This document shows positions 46,207 through 57,680 of a DNA stretch of 64,000 nt, in pieces; position 1 is the first letter of the stretch, and every line of letters starts with the position of its first letter. The position numbers and the translations under genes were made by a program. The notes below the pieces were generated by a model, which did not search any database, had not been told where the DNA came from, and saw nothing but the letters and a program-made list of their open reading frames with translations. The DNA lies in NCBI GenBank assembly GCA_029255685.2, contig CM055314.2, positions 7,892,399-7,956,398 of the forward strand, given 5' to 3'. The DNA comes from Silene conica (Eukaryota > Streptophyta > Magnoliopsida > Caryophyllales > Caryophyllaceae).

Positions 46207-47274
46207 CTAAGCAACCAGAAATGAAATGTTAAGAACAAAAGGAGTACGCGAATCGATGTTCACGTACCCGGCCAAGATGGCAAGCTCAGTGTTGGTTATG
46301 TTATTGGGCTCAGGTCGCCCAAAGATAGTCTCGCCCAACAATCGAAGAAAGTAACGAGGTGCAGGTGTGTGGACGTGGGCTCCCTTCCGTGCAGAAAACA
46401 GAGTGTGAGAAAGGGCAGCCCACAACTGAGGCACGGGCTTCGTAGGAGGCTCGATGGGTTCATCACTAACGAGGCCTAATGCCTCCCCAAACTGCCCCAA
46501 GGTCTAGTCAAACGACCGGTTTAGCAAGTGGCAAACCTCCTCATAGATACCTAGAGTCTCTAGGTCAAGGCGCGAGAGGAAACGGGTCGGGGTGAGGGGT
46601 ACAGACAAAAGTGTAGACAACCTAGAACGGTGGTTAGCAGAAATAAAGCATATCTCAGGCCTCTTAGGCAAAGGGGCGAGGTCTGTCCCTCGTGAAGTTG
46701 TAACAACGGCCCTCGATGAAGTGGCCGCAGCAGAAGGAGGCGTAGCAGTAGCCTCAGAAATAGGGGGTTCGGCAGCAGTGGCCCCAGGTGCAATGGTGAG
46801 CTCAGTAGATACTACGGTGGAGCTCGAAGAAGCGACCATAAGAGGTTGAGAAGTAGTGGTGGTGATGGCCAAGGATTGAGGACGAGGAATCCTAGGGAGC
46901 TTCGAGTACCTAGGCGTGGCACCCGCAGCTAGCAAAGAGAAAGGAGGACGCGGCTGTCCAGCATCCTCATCAGACTGGATCTCCTCCCCGGAGTCACTCT
47001 CGGACTCCGTCTCTACGTCCTCTACTGAAACCGGGGCACCAGAAGTTGCTTGAGAAGCAACAGTACCCTCAATGGCCGGTGGAATCACGGTCAACCCTTC
47101 CCAAGGAATGACGATGTTGGAAGACACCGTCGCAACCTCAGTGACAGTGACAAGAGGCTGCTCAGACTCCGCGACAGCAGCAATAAAGTGTTGCTCTGTT
47201 ATCTCTGTTACGATATTCGAGACGATTATCTCGACAGATGGTTCGGGAGCAGGGGATTGAGTTACTTGGTCCAT
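46207..47274 (-). pseudogene. Athila-B ORF3, N-terminal half
   Basis: I start at the ATG at 47274 (the upstream open codons begin with a non-ATG). The first 250 residues are Thr/Ser/Glu-rich. They are followed by HLLNRSFD, an in-frame TAG at 46504, then TLGQFGEALGL and TPAPRYFLRLLGETIFGR, which align with Athila-A ORF3. Compared with Athila-A about 55 residues are missing between LLNR and TLGQF. The frame breaks at the LARD insertion (46185). Confidence 0.85.
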
Positions 47275-48261
47275 TACTACAATAAACATCAAGTGATAAA
47301 CGAAATTAAACAAAGAATAAACCGATTCGAAGCTCTAGTTCTAACACCCTAAAATTCGAAAAAATAAGGGAATGGGGTGTCTAATTAAGCAAAGGAGAGC
47401 TAGGAATACTTACTTGATGTCGAATATACCCACGTACTGCAAGGAATTAGAACAAAGAACACAAATTCGAAAAATCGAACCGAAACCCTAGAAAACGAAA
47501 ATGTCGAATTGGGGCATGAAATCGATGTTTTTGAAAGGGCTTTTGTCGAAATTGATGTTTAGAATAGTTGGGTATTATAATGTAGTTGTTATTTGGGCAA
47601 ATGGTCGCTTAAATTGCAAGTAAGGTTGAAAAAGCTCTAAAAATGGGGAAGAACAAAAACTCTCGGTCGAAGGAAATGAAGAGGTAAGTCGAAAATTTTA
47701 CCTTATATAGACAGTAAAAGGTGCTCGATCGAGAGAAAATTCCTCTCGATCGAGTACTTTTTGATACCTGAGGGGCTCGATCGAGAACAGTAGCACCTCG
47801 ATCGAGAGATCCGTGATTTTTGAACTTCTGTCCTCTCGATCGAGAGAAAAACCTCTCGATCGACCTTTTATATTCCTCGATCGAGAAGTTCTCGTCTTTT
47901 GAACTTCCCCCTTCTCAATCGACCATTTCCTTCCCTCGATCGAGAAGAAATCTTCTCGACCGAAATCATCATCCCCAAATTTGCTCGATCAAGAGGATTA
48001 GTCCTCTCGATCGAGTGCTTTTCAGCTGACTGCACTGTGTTGTGTTTCTGATTGTTGCGGCTCAGTCGTACCTGCAAAAAACACAATACAAAAATCCCAA
48101 AACCACAAAAATATTTGTCCGAGTCACTAAAACTGTTCAAACTACTACTGTCTACGCTACGGATGTCATATCAAATCAAAACCACAAGTTTAAAAGAACT
48201 AAAAATCCACGAAAACTTATTTTATTTACAACTTCGCACGGGGTTGCAAACCCGGCTATTC
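47275..48261 (-). other. Linker between the Athila-B protease remnant and ORF3
   Basis: No gene is supported. It contains the palindrome array at 47724-48015. In Athila-A the equivalent place, between pol and ORF3, also holds palindromes. Confidence 0.7.
47724..48015 (+). repeat. CTCGATCGAG palindrome array, Athila-B linker
   Basis: Starts at 47724/47745, 47776/47797, 47835/47855/47876, 47914/47935/47955 and 47984/48006. Nearly all steps within groups are 20-22 bp. Some members are degenerate (CTCAATCGAC, CTCGACCGAA). Confidence 0.95.
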
Positions 48262-49074
48262 TTACATAAATTCAGATTGGCCATCCTGCGGCCGTTGCTG
48301 CGATGTACTTGCCTCTCCGTCATTGGCCCTCACCTTCCGACGCCATGCTCGTGACTCATTTTCCGACTTTCTCTCGTCTTTGTACTCTTTGAAAAGCTCC
48401 GCCATGCTCTTTGACTTTACCGTAGGTGGGTCCATTGCAAAGTTTCCCCATCCTGCCCCTGTGCACCTGATAACAAAAATACGTGCCCCTCTTTTGCTCT
48501 CTTTACGAGGTAACAGTGTTAGCGGGGTTGGGGGAATGACAACATGCGAAGGTTCATCAATGGTCATAGTGTCTTTTGACGGTGCTACATCCATAAGACT
48601 AGAGTCAGAGTCAACGGCTTGTAAGACATTGCATTCTAAAATGCGCATCGGCCCCTTGTGAGTCGCGGGTTTAGCGAAAACTAGTTCCTCTCCCCCGACT
48701 CGAAAGGTCAAAGTGCGCAACCCAACATCAATGATGGCTTGGGCAGTATGCAAAAAGGGTCGGCTAAGTATGATGGGTGTTTATGTGTCTTCTGGGATGT
48801 CAAGAACGACAAAGTCTACCGGTATATAAAAACGTCCCACCTTAACTGGTATATCTTACAGAATTCCCATAGGCCTAGCCACTGACCTGTCAGCCATTTG
48901 CACATACATACTCGTGTAATGAAACCGGTTAAGACCCAACCTCCTAGCCAAGGACAATGGCCTGACGCTAATACTAGCGCCTAAGTCGCATAACGCTCTA
49001 TCAATATAGTGGAGTCCTATATGGCAAGGGATGGAAAAAATACCCGGGTCGGATAGTTTGAGTGGGGTCCGGTA
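48262..49074 (-). pseudogene. Athila-B protease remnant with an unrelated C-terminal tail
   Basis: CDLGASISVRPLS and QMADRSVARPMGIL match the Athila-A protease, and SRPFLHTAQAIIDVG matches its end. At least two in-frame stops lie within it. After the protease the frame continues 130 codons without any RT similarity, through a basic/Glu-rich tail (SKSMAELFKEYKDERKSE) to a stop at 48262. RT, RNase H and integrase are absent. Confidence 0.8.
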
Positions 49075-51138
49075 CTACAAATGGGCTGAACACCCTTCCG
49101 TAAAAGCTACGGTTTCAATTTCATTAACGGTACGCTTACGCATAAGAATGTCTTTCATAAATATTAAATAAGACGATACCTTTCTTACTAAGTCCAAGAA
49201 CGGAATATGGACATTGAGGCCTTTGACCAGTTGGACGAATCTTGCGAATTCTGGTTCGGTTTTCTTTTCTTTCACCAAACGTCCCGGAAATGGGACCTGC
49301 ACATCTGAATCTGGTATGTGCGTTTCATGAATAAAAGTATTATTCAACATTCTCCTGTTTGGTTCACTCGATCGAGGACTTTTTTGCTCCAGATCTCTCG
49401 ATCGAGCACTCTCAGTAGCAAATCCACTCGATCGACCTTCCCACGTTCTCGATCGAGAAGTCTTTTTTTCAACAGTGTTCGATCGAACACTTTCTTCTGA
49501 CAAATCGCTCGATCTAGGAGTATGAGGTACTCGATCGAGCACTTCTTCTGAATTTCTTCTCGATCGAGAGTCTGGAACCTCTCGATCGAGACCTTTCTCG
49601 GCTTTTCCAGCTTCTCTTTGGTCTTCTTTTCCTGCACAATTAACAACAATAACGCGGTCAATAATTTCATCATTAGAATAAATTTTTCCTGACCTGAGAG
49701 TCACCATATTCAACGTTTCCTCCCTCTTTTCCGACTAAGAGGGTAGATGGCCCGATTGTCTTGATGATTGATTGGTGGCGAGTTGAGCAATTTGCGACTC
49801 AAGCATCTTTATTGTCGAGTTTGTCGCTTGGTCAGATTTAGCCATTTGCGTGGCCAACGATGTATCATAGTCTTCAACTCTCCTACCTCAGACACCCCTC
49901 CATTTGAGGAACTACCATGTTGAGGATTTGGGAACTGCGGGGCCCTCGCAAACTGTTGGTTGTGCGGTGGCAAATACGGTTGTTGTTGTTGTTGTTGTGG
50001 GGGAGACGGGTTGAGGACATTTTGGCTTGTCCACCGTAGATTCGGGTGGACGTACCCGTGATTGTACCCCCCTTGCTTGTATTGTTGAAACGAAAAAACT
50101 TGTTCCCGATCAGCGAAGCATTCAACCGCACCGTGGCCTTGCTCGCCACACCTTTCACAAAGTACAAGTTCCTCTTTTTATAGGACATGGACCGTTTGAC
50201 GGTTCCCAGCACCTTCATTCTCCAACCTTTCAATCTTCGCAAACAGCTTATCAAACTTTGCCTCTAGACCCTCAGTCTCAATATTGGCAACTGTTCTTGT
50301 ACCACTTATGGGGTTACCATACTCATAAATATGGGTGGCCATCTCCTCTATCAAACTCCAACCTTTATCATCGTCCACCTCACGCTGGAATCTCCAATTT
50401 GCAGCCGAATCTAAAATGGCCCGGTGATCATCGTATAGGCCATTGTAAAATTGGTTACAAATAAACCATGGCTCGAAACCATGGTGGGGGACGGACCTCA
50501 CATAACCCTTAAACCTCTCCCATGCCTCAGTTAGGTTTTCGGAAGGTTTCTGTTTAAAGTTGGTTATTTGTGTGCGTAAGGCGTTTGTACATTGGTGTGG
50601 AAAATATTTCTTATAAAAAGCTAGGGCTAGGGATGTCCAGTCAGTTATCCCAGCTGTCTCCCTATCTAATTCCGACAACCACTCCCTTGCGTTGTCGGTT
50701 AAGGAAAAGGGAAAGAGGCTTCTTTGATCTTATCTTGGCTTACCCCCCTTTGGCTGGGATTGAGGAGCAATAGTCAGGAAATCGCTCCATGTGCTTTCTG
50801 GGATCCTCTCCCGCGGCCCCACGATATTGGTTTCTTTCCACCATATTGATGTAAGAGGGTCGGAAATCAAAGGTTTGGCCATCTTCATCTGTGGCTATGC
50901 TAAATCCCCTTGGAATAAAAGCGGCTGTGGGCTCAGAGTGGTTTGCGATGTTAGGCATTTTTGGTTGGAAATTGGGTTCGAGATTGAAGTTGTCCTCACA
51001 AAAATTGGTTCTCTCTTGTTCGGGGGTACTCAAGTCTTCCTCCCGACTAGCTCTCTTAAGTTCTCTCCTTCGACGTAGGAATAATCTCTCGGGTTCGGGA
51101 TCCGGATTCACCAAATCTCCCCTTTGAGACCTGCGCAT
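49075..51138 (-). pseudogene. Athila-B gag, frameshifted
   Basis: Three frames together cover gag. 51138-50740 is a charged N-terminus then FRPSYINMVERNQYRG. 50678-50178 is the capsid-like core ([29 protein letters not shown], parallel to Athila-A). A third frame includes the zinc knuckle CERCGEQGHGAVEC (about 50115-50160) and Gln/Pro-rich sequence. 49713-49075 is the linker with palindromes. At least two frameshifts and a stop separate them. The zinc knuckle is clearer here than in Athila-A. Confidence 0.85.
49367..49590 (+). repeat. In-frame CTCGATCGAG palindromes in the Athila-B gag linker
   Basis: Starts at 49367, 49397, 49427, 49448, 49478, 49508, 49530, 49559 and 49581. Steps are mostly about 30 bp or 21-22 bp, so pairs are joined by 30-bp steps. 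The linker reads as LDRE, SRSR and RSR-type units. Confidence 0.95.
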
Positions 51139-51228
51139 AAAACTGAAGAGAACGATTAGTACGGTCTTAAGGAATAAAATTCCTTAAGACAAAAATAGAT
51201 AAAAACAGAAATAGAAAACAACGTTGCT

Positions 51229-51246
51229 TCCCCGGCAACGGCGCCA
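51229..51246 (-). other. Athila-B primer binding site (tRNA-Asp type)
   Basis: Same minus-strand TGGCGCCGTTGCCGGGGA as Athila-A, next to the LTR at 51252. Confidence 0.9.
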
Positions 51247-51251
51247 AAATT

Positions 51252-51707
51252 TGATGCGTGTCGTTTATGCACCAAATATAAATGCCTAGGTACTACGAAC
51301 GGAAGCTAGTGGTAAATAGGGTCAGTCTCCTCAGGGAAGCAAACTTGTTCAACTATCGGTTTTTACCTATGGTCACAAAATTGGGGGTTTTCAAAAGTGG
51401 TAACTAAACTACGATATAGAGATATGCAAAGAATAAAAACACGGGAACTAACACAAGGTGAGATGAAAATCTAGGAAAGGGAATATGTTGGGAACTCGGG
51501 TCGTTGTGTCTTACGTATGATTGACGTAATTGGGATAGGCCAATTATTGGTGGAATAGGCTGGGTTATTACGGTCAAGTCTCAAACCCGACTATACCTTC
51601 CGGTCTTAAGTCGCCCTAAGGTCATTTTTGCTTAACTTCCGCTCTCACAAAAACTATTTAAAATCAATAAACAAGTCTTACCCTTCCAACCTTCCGGTCT
51701 AGGTCGG
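51252..51707 (-). repeat. Athila-B 5' LTR, partial
   Basis: On plus it starts TGATGCGTGTCG and is cut at 51707 by the Sire-D LTR. The remainder is not found in the window. Confidence 0.8.
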
Positions 51708-53560
51708 TGAAGAGTCTATTGACCTAGATATACTCAAGAGGGGGGGGGGGGGGTTGAATAGAGTATGCCAACTTTTTCGATTCTTCTTCGATGTGAGTTG
51801 TTGTGACGAAGTAATAGCGAGTAACGAGTAAGAACGATAAAATAAGGAGACACGATCTTTTGAAGTGGTTCAGTTTCACAAATCGAAACCTACGTCCACT
51901 ATTCTCGATTAATAAAATTAGTACCTTCTCCGGATTACAATTTTATCAACCCAACTCGTACAACTTTGATGTTAGTTGTAACTCAATCTAGATACCGTAA
52001 AATATCTAGCTATGACAAGTACCGTGAAATACTTGCTTACAATGAGTACCGCTAAATACTCGAATCTATCTTAAGTAAGTAAGATAAACTTTTAACAACT
52101 TCTTGTATTTGATGATCTTGAATGTATGAAAATATTCTTCAATGCTTGTAGTCTTGATTACGAGGTTTGACAATGATTGGCACGGAAAACGAAACGTATA
52201 AGAGATTACGTTCGTTTGTTTTTCTTGGTTTGCGTGAGGCTTGTTTTCGTGAGGTGGTTTAGGCGTGTGACAATGAGAGTATATATACTAATTTAGATCT
52301 AGGTTGAATCCTAGATAGTTTATGAATATTACTTTATCTAGAATACTAATTCTAGGTAATATTTAAAACTTAATCTTATTTGGTTTAGGAAAGGATTCTA
52401 TTAAGATAATATTAAATTAAGACATAAGATAATATTTTCATAATCCTATTAGACTTAGGAAATATCTTATACCATAAAATATAGAATCCTATTTTGAATC
52501 AATTCCTAATTCTTGTCAATAATATAATAAATTATATTTTTAATCAAATCCTAGTTAATCTTTAAGTAGATTAAATAAACAAGTTTATTTATTTAATTAA
52601 CTATAAAGATAATATGAAACGTATTAGGATTCGTATAGAGAAACGTGAGGCACACTTCTCCACGCACGACTCCCAACGTACGTTTCATAGATCACATTCT
52701 TCGAGACATATTTCTCGAAGCACGTTTCCCTAGGAATTTAGATTTTGACAATAACGGTTAAAACAAAATCCTTAGTATTTTAGGATTAATATTTACCTCA
52801 TAAGATACATATTTTAATTCTTGTTAACTAAATAATATTTCTATTTTAAAACCGTTTATAAGATTACTAAATTAATATATAATAATATATTAATAGCACG
52901 CATAAATCTTCACGCTTTGATTTATTTCACGCAAATCTCATTTCTTCGATAGTTATAGGCACGATCTATAACTTAAGAACTCTCGATATTGTAATAAAGC
53001 TTTTGCCTTGTAAATCTTCAAAAAGACTTGACACTTGACATGAACTTGATCTTTCTTCAATCTTCGATTGAATTTATACTTTATTAAACTACGATCTTCG
53101 CTCTATAATAAACTGTACACTTAAACGCACGATTACACGCATATGCATATAAAACATAATTACTTAGACTTGTCATTATTAAAACATAAAACAATATATT
53201 TTACTCAACAAATTCCCCCTTTTTAATGATGGCAAGTCTTACCTAGAATCGTGTCTAAGTGTAACGTAGTAACGTTCCCCCTCAACATAGTATTGGTCTT
53301 TTATAATATAGATTAACTAGGGTTTCTATTTTGAGACTAAACCAATTACTTACAAAGAACTATGAGAGACAATACGTTACGACAAGGAGCAATCTGAGGC
53401 AAATTCGTAATCTAGGTCACATTCTTTTCCCCCTCTTGACATCATTGAAAAGACGGAAACAAAGACATAAAACGACTAGAATGATATAATACGAACAAAC
53501 CTAAGCATGCAATTCTAAATCAAACACACAAACGTAATTAAAATCATGCATCTGTTAGGG
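51708..53560 (-). mobile_element. Sire-D: truncated Sirevirus (3' LTR plus PPT region)
   Basis: LTR 51708-53210 starts TGAAGAGTCTATTGACC and ends TTACTCAACA; it is clearly related to, but divergent from, the 28581 element. It is followed by the same PPT set at 53211-53224, about 53275-53285 and 53425-53437. Homology fades near 53560 with no gag, pol or second LTR. A run of 14 G (51740-51753) expands the G tract that has 7-8 bases in the other copies. The inverted repeat AGTTATAG/CTATAACT is kept near 52960 with a changed loop. A TATA-like GTATATATAC is at about 52283. Confidence 0.85.
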
Positions 53561-54755
53561 ATGTAAGACGATGTTGATTCCTAAAAGATCTACAAATTGA
53601 AAGTTGATGAATTAACTCCTTTGCGAAGGAAGCGGTTTTCAGACGATCTGCTTATTGAGATTTGATAAGAAAAATATTGTGCTAGCTCAATGTTGTTTTA
53701 CATAAAATCAAGGTTTGTTTATACAAATGGCATTTGACTCATTTGGTTGAATGCACTTTTAATTTTTAAACGATAAGCAAAGACATAAAAGTAGCTACAT
53801 CGGATAATAAACATGTGTTGATGACTAAAGACTGACATAGTCTCGGAGCCGCCATCTTTAACCTCTACTTTCTTGAGGGGCCAAACGACAGGTACGATCT
53901 TCACTCATCAGAAACCACGAAAACCACTAAACCCCATGATCCAAGTAGATGAAGCAAAGTGCACTTACGCCATAGGGACGTAGAAAGAAAAAGAGAGACA
54001 AAGACCATGAAGATCTATGCCAAGCAGAGTAAAAACTCCTACACTTTGGGAGCCACGCACTTAGAAAGGGCAAGTAAACCGTAGTCCGAAACGACAAGCA
54101 AGGAGAGACCTGACACTAAGACAACCCACATGAACAACCCCATAACCATCCCAGGAGGCCATGTAAAGATGGACACAACACAAGCCCAATGTAAAACTAC
54201 CAAAGTTCTTATTTTTTGAACGTATAAACAAACTGGATTATAAAAAATAACCATTAAAGATTAGAACAATACCACCACCCATCAATCCCAACCAACTACA
54301 CTACCAACAAACTCGACTCCCTCCTACCCACCATGCCACCGCCAAAGAGGACCACACCCATTTAGGACCAACCACACCCCGATTTTTTACTTGTGTATAT
54401 AAAAGGGTCGTGCTCTTTCACATACGGATTTTACTCTTTCACATACACTTTTTACAATTTTAGCCTTATCATTTTGTTCTCTTCCATTCAACTCAATTGA
54501 TTTTTTTTATCTCCATTCCTTCCATATCGTTTCCGTTCACCTCCATTCAAGGCTCACTCTATCCAACCTTAGTCCGATCGATCGATGGTCCGGCATCATT
54601 TCTAACAACGGGGCTCACAGGCCACAGCGTCGCACACTTGCAACATCTGTAGTGGTCTTGGGTAAACTGCATGTCTAAGACAAAGCAAATCAAAGTTGGA
54701 AGACACTAATTTGTCCTAAACGGCAATGATTTGATGTTTGAAAAATAATTTAATA
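53561..54755. other. Unassigned sequence left of the mariner
   Basis: No gene or repeat is recognised from 53561 to about 54400; short minus-strand frames (53719-53904, 54039-54254) have no domain. The left arm of an inverted-repeat element is at 54413-54453. Confidence 0.5.
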
Positions 54756-55593
54756 CTCCCTCAAATTCACAATAAGTGTCCCATTATTAGTTTTGCACAA
54801 ATATTAAGGAAAAGAGTTGTTTATTGTAAAGTAATGGGTGGGGTAGGAATATTGGAGAGAGAGTGTTGTTAATTAGATTATTAACATTTGTTTTAGTATG
54901 GTAATTACTCCCTCCCTTTTTACCCACCAGAACTCTTTCCCTCCCTTTTTTGAAGTCAGTTACAAATGTAACCAACCAACCCACAAGTTGTTGCCTTCCT
55001 ATTTACGTACAATTAAATTACACACTTAAATTAATTTACAAATTTCTTGCTAAATAAATTACATAAACTTTAATTATTACATGAACTAAAAATAAAATTA
55101 CATTACACTGAAATAAAATTACATAGTCGGTGGACTTCAGATTATCTTCGATAGTATACGATGAACAAAACAGCTTCGACTTCAGCTTATCTTCGAAAGC
55201 AGATGAAGGTGAAACACTTCAGACGGACTTACGATTAAACCCGTCGTAAACAAATTGGCAAGAAAATATAAAAACAGAATACATGGACTTCAGATAAAAC
55301 TTTTTTTAAACAAATTGGCCCATTTCAGTTGTACTAATAGCAAATTTAACCCAAGACCCAAGACCAAAGTCTGAAAGTCAGATTCCTTCAACAAGAGTGA
55401 AAATTAACACCAAAAGTTGAATTTTGGAGCCAAAAAATCAAACTTGTTTAAAGTTTGCGCCAAAACATGAGTAGGACATAGAGTGCAAAGTTTTAAAGTT
55501 GGCTATAAATAGAATGTTCATTCATTAGCTTAAGTCCAAAAAGCCACTTTCTCTCAAACATCTTTGAAAACAAAAGACAATCAGAAGCATTCA

Positions 55594-57025
55594 ATGAAAA
55601 ATCTCACAAATTTAGAACGATCCAAAATAAATGAAGAACTATTGCTAAACAGTAAAAATGGAAAACCAAACTATGGTATTGTCAATGAATTGGCAGCAAA
55701 ATATTCAGTGGACAGAAAAACAATCAGGAGGCTATGGGCAGCAACAGAAAAATGTAGACAAGCTGAAATACCAGTGAACCTCAACAACAAGAAGAGATGC
55801 AGTAAGAAACATGGGAAGGTTGTGTTAGATGAAGAGAAGCTCAAATCCATCGACTTACTCGATAGAACAACACAACACTCACTTGCTACAAACCTTGGGG
55901 TCAGCCAGTCAACTATTTGTAGATGGGTGATGTCAAAACAAATCAGGTCACACTCCAATGCCATGAAACCAGGTTTGACCGAAAAAAACAAACTTGCTAG
56001 ATTAATTTTTAGCCTTCAACATTTAAAGTATCATGAACTTACTAAACGGATTGTTTTCAAAGATCAACATAATATCATTCATATGGATGAAAAATGGCTT
56101 TCAAGAATTAAACCTACAACAAAGTTCTACTTAGGAAAAGGTGAAACAGATCCACATAGAAGTGTCCAATCGAAAAATTGCATAGAGAAGGTCATGTTTA
56201 TGTGTGCAGTAGGTAAGCCACAATATGGGTCAAATGGTGAAGTCATTTGGGGATGGGAAATTAGGTATTTGGCCCATCGTAATACAAGTTCCAGCTCAAA
56301 GAAATTCCAAAAACAGAGTAGCAGGAACTTTAGAAACAAAGTGTATTGAATCAATAAACAAACAAGTTACAAAAGAGATGATAATTAACACAGTCATACC
56401 TGCAACAAAAGCTAAATGGCCACCTAACCTAAGCAAACATATCATTATACAACAAGACAATGCTCGTCCCCATTTTAATAATGATGACCCTGATTTTCAA
56501 AGAGTAGCAAATTCAGATGGCTGGAAAATTGATTTGACCTACCAAACACCCAACTCCTCAGACTTGAATGTATTGGACTTGGGTTTCTTTAGGTCAATCC
56601 AATCTCTCCAACAGAAAAAAAAATCTATGCATATTGATGAGCTAATTCAAAACACAATCAATGCTTATGAAGAGCAAGATGCTTTAAAATTAAAGTACGT
56701 ATGGATAACACTTCAGGCATGTATGCTTGAAGTAATGCAAAAAAAAAGGTGGAATTGATTACAAAGTACCACATATGCACAAATCAAAACTTGCAGCTAC
56801 TGGTATCTACCTGAATATTTGACTGCTAACATGGATTTAGTCAAAGAATGCATCCAGTATGTAAACAATGTTGGTGACCCAAGCGGTATTAGTGAGTTAA
56901 TAAGGGCAGTAAATAGAGCATCGCGAAATGAGGAGGATATAGCAAGTGGTAGTGGTAGCAGTAATGTACCAACAGGGGATATTGATCCTGTTGGAACCGT
57001 TACTGATTGGTTTGATGAGTACTAG
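55594..57025 (+). pseudogene. Mariner transposase, DD39D type, frameshifted
   Basis: From the ATG at 55594 the N-terminus contains two helix-turn-helix-like regions (KYSVDRKTIRRLW and LGVSQSTICRWV). The catalytic core has IHMDEKWL, QQDNARPH and SSDLNVLDLGFF, with 39 residues between the second and third Asp, the plant mariner arrangement. Frameshifts are visible at a G run (56249-56252), an A run near 56741 and near 56810, after which the C-terminus (ANMDLVKECIQYV) continues to 57025. All three catalytic Asp remain, so inactivation looks recent. Confidence 0.93.
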
Positions 57026-57085
57026 ACAGAGTGAAGATAGCATTAGCAGTAAGTTTTTGGCAGAAGACAACAACTTTTTGGAAGA

Positions 57086-57271
57086 ATGGACAACAGCAAT
57101 ATTTTGGCACAGAATCAGAACCAACAACAATATTTTGGCACAGAAGCAGAAGAACAACAATATTTTGGCAAAGAAGCAGAACAACATCAACTTTTTTGGC
57201 ACAGAAGCAGAACAGCAATGACACCCAAACCAGAAGCATATGAACAACAATATTTTGTCAGAGAAGCATAA
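57086..57271 (+). repeat. Minisatellite within the mariner
   Basis: About five imperfect copies of a unit near 30-35 bp with the core CAATATTTTGGCACAGAAGC, separated by CAA-rich spacers. It lies just after the transposase stop, and several frames are open through it only because of the repeat. Confidence 0.85.
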
Positions 57272-57680
57272 CAACAATGATATCAACAACAATTTGTACT
57301 TAATTTAATGGTTTTTGATGTTAGAATTTTGCTTTGCTACTCTATGGTCATGTTTGGCACAGGTATGGTCATTTCAGAAATGAATTGAGTAAACACATAG
57401 CTTTAATAAAGAACAACGCTGTCATTGTTGTCCAAACACAACCTCATCACTACAAATAAGGTGGTGGCATTGTGTCTGAACAACAAGGTCAGCAGGCCAA
57501 TATTTTCCACCCTCAAATACAGTAATCATTTGGGCTACTTGCTAATGACTTTCAAATACAACAGTTTATCATCACTAGTCCAACAGAAAAACCAAAATAA
57601 CCAGAAGTTTATCATCACTAGTCCATTAAGTAAATAAAACATGAACTTAAATAAAGTTAGAGAAGAAGAATCAACCTCCC

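Larger units (their letters stand above)
12246..51707 (-). mobile_element. Athila-B, old Athila-type element interrupted by several insertions
   Basis: Pieces in order on minus: partial 5' LTR (51252-51707), tRNA-Asp primer site (51229-51246), broken gag, protease remnant, palindrome-rich linker, ORF3 split at 46185/27576 by the LARD and at 26414/26991 by the TRIM, 3' noncoding region, split again at 24930/12679 by Athila-A, ending near 12246 before its 3' LTR. Without insertions about 8 kb remain. No RT, RNase H or integrase core is present between the protease and ORF3. Stops and frameshifts are frequent, in keeping with its place as the oldest layer. Confidence 0.8.

Noticed and set aside
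46592-47352. Plus-strand frames opposite Athila-B ORF3
   Set aside because: Shadows of the N-terminal half of ORF3.
47724-48015. CRISPR-like array of regularly spaced repeats
   Set aside because: Repeats are 10-bp palindromes with 10-12-bp spacers in a plant retroelement, with no cas genes and spacers too short. They are retroelement palindromes.
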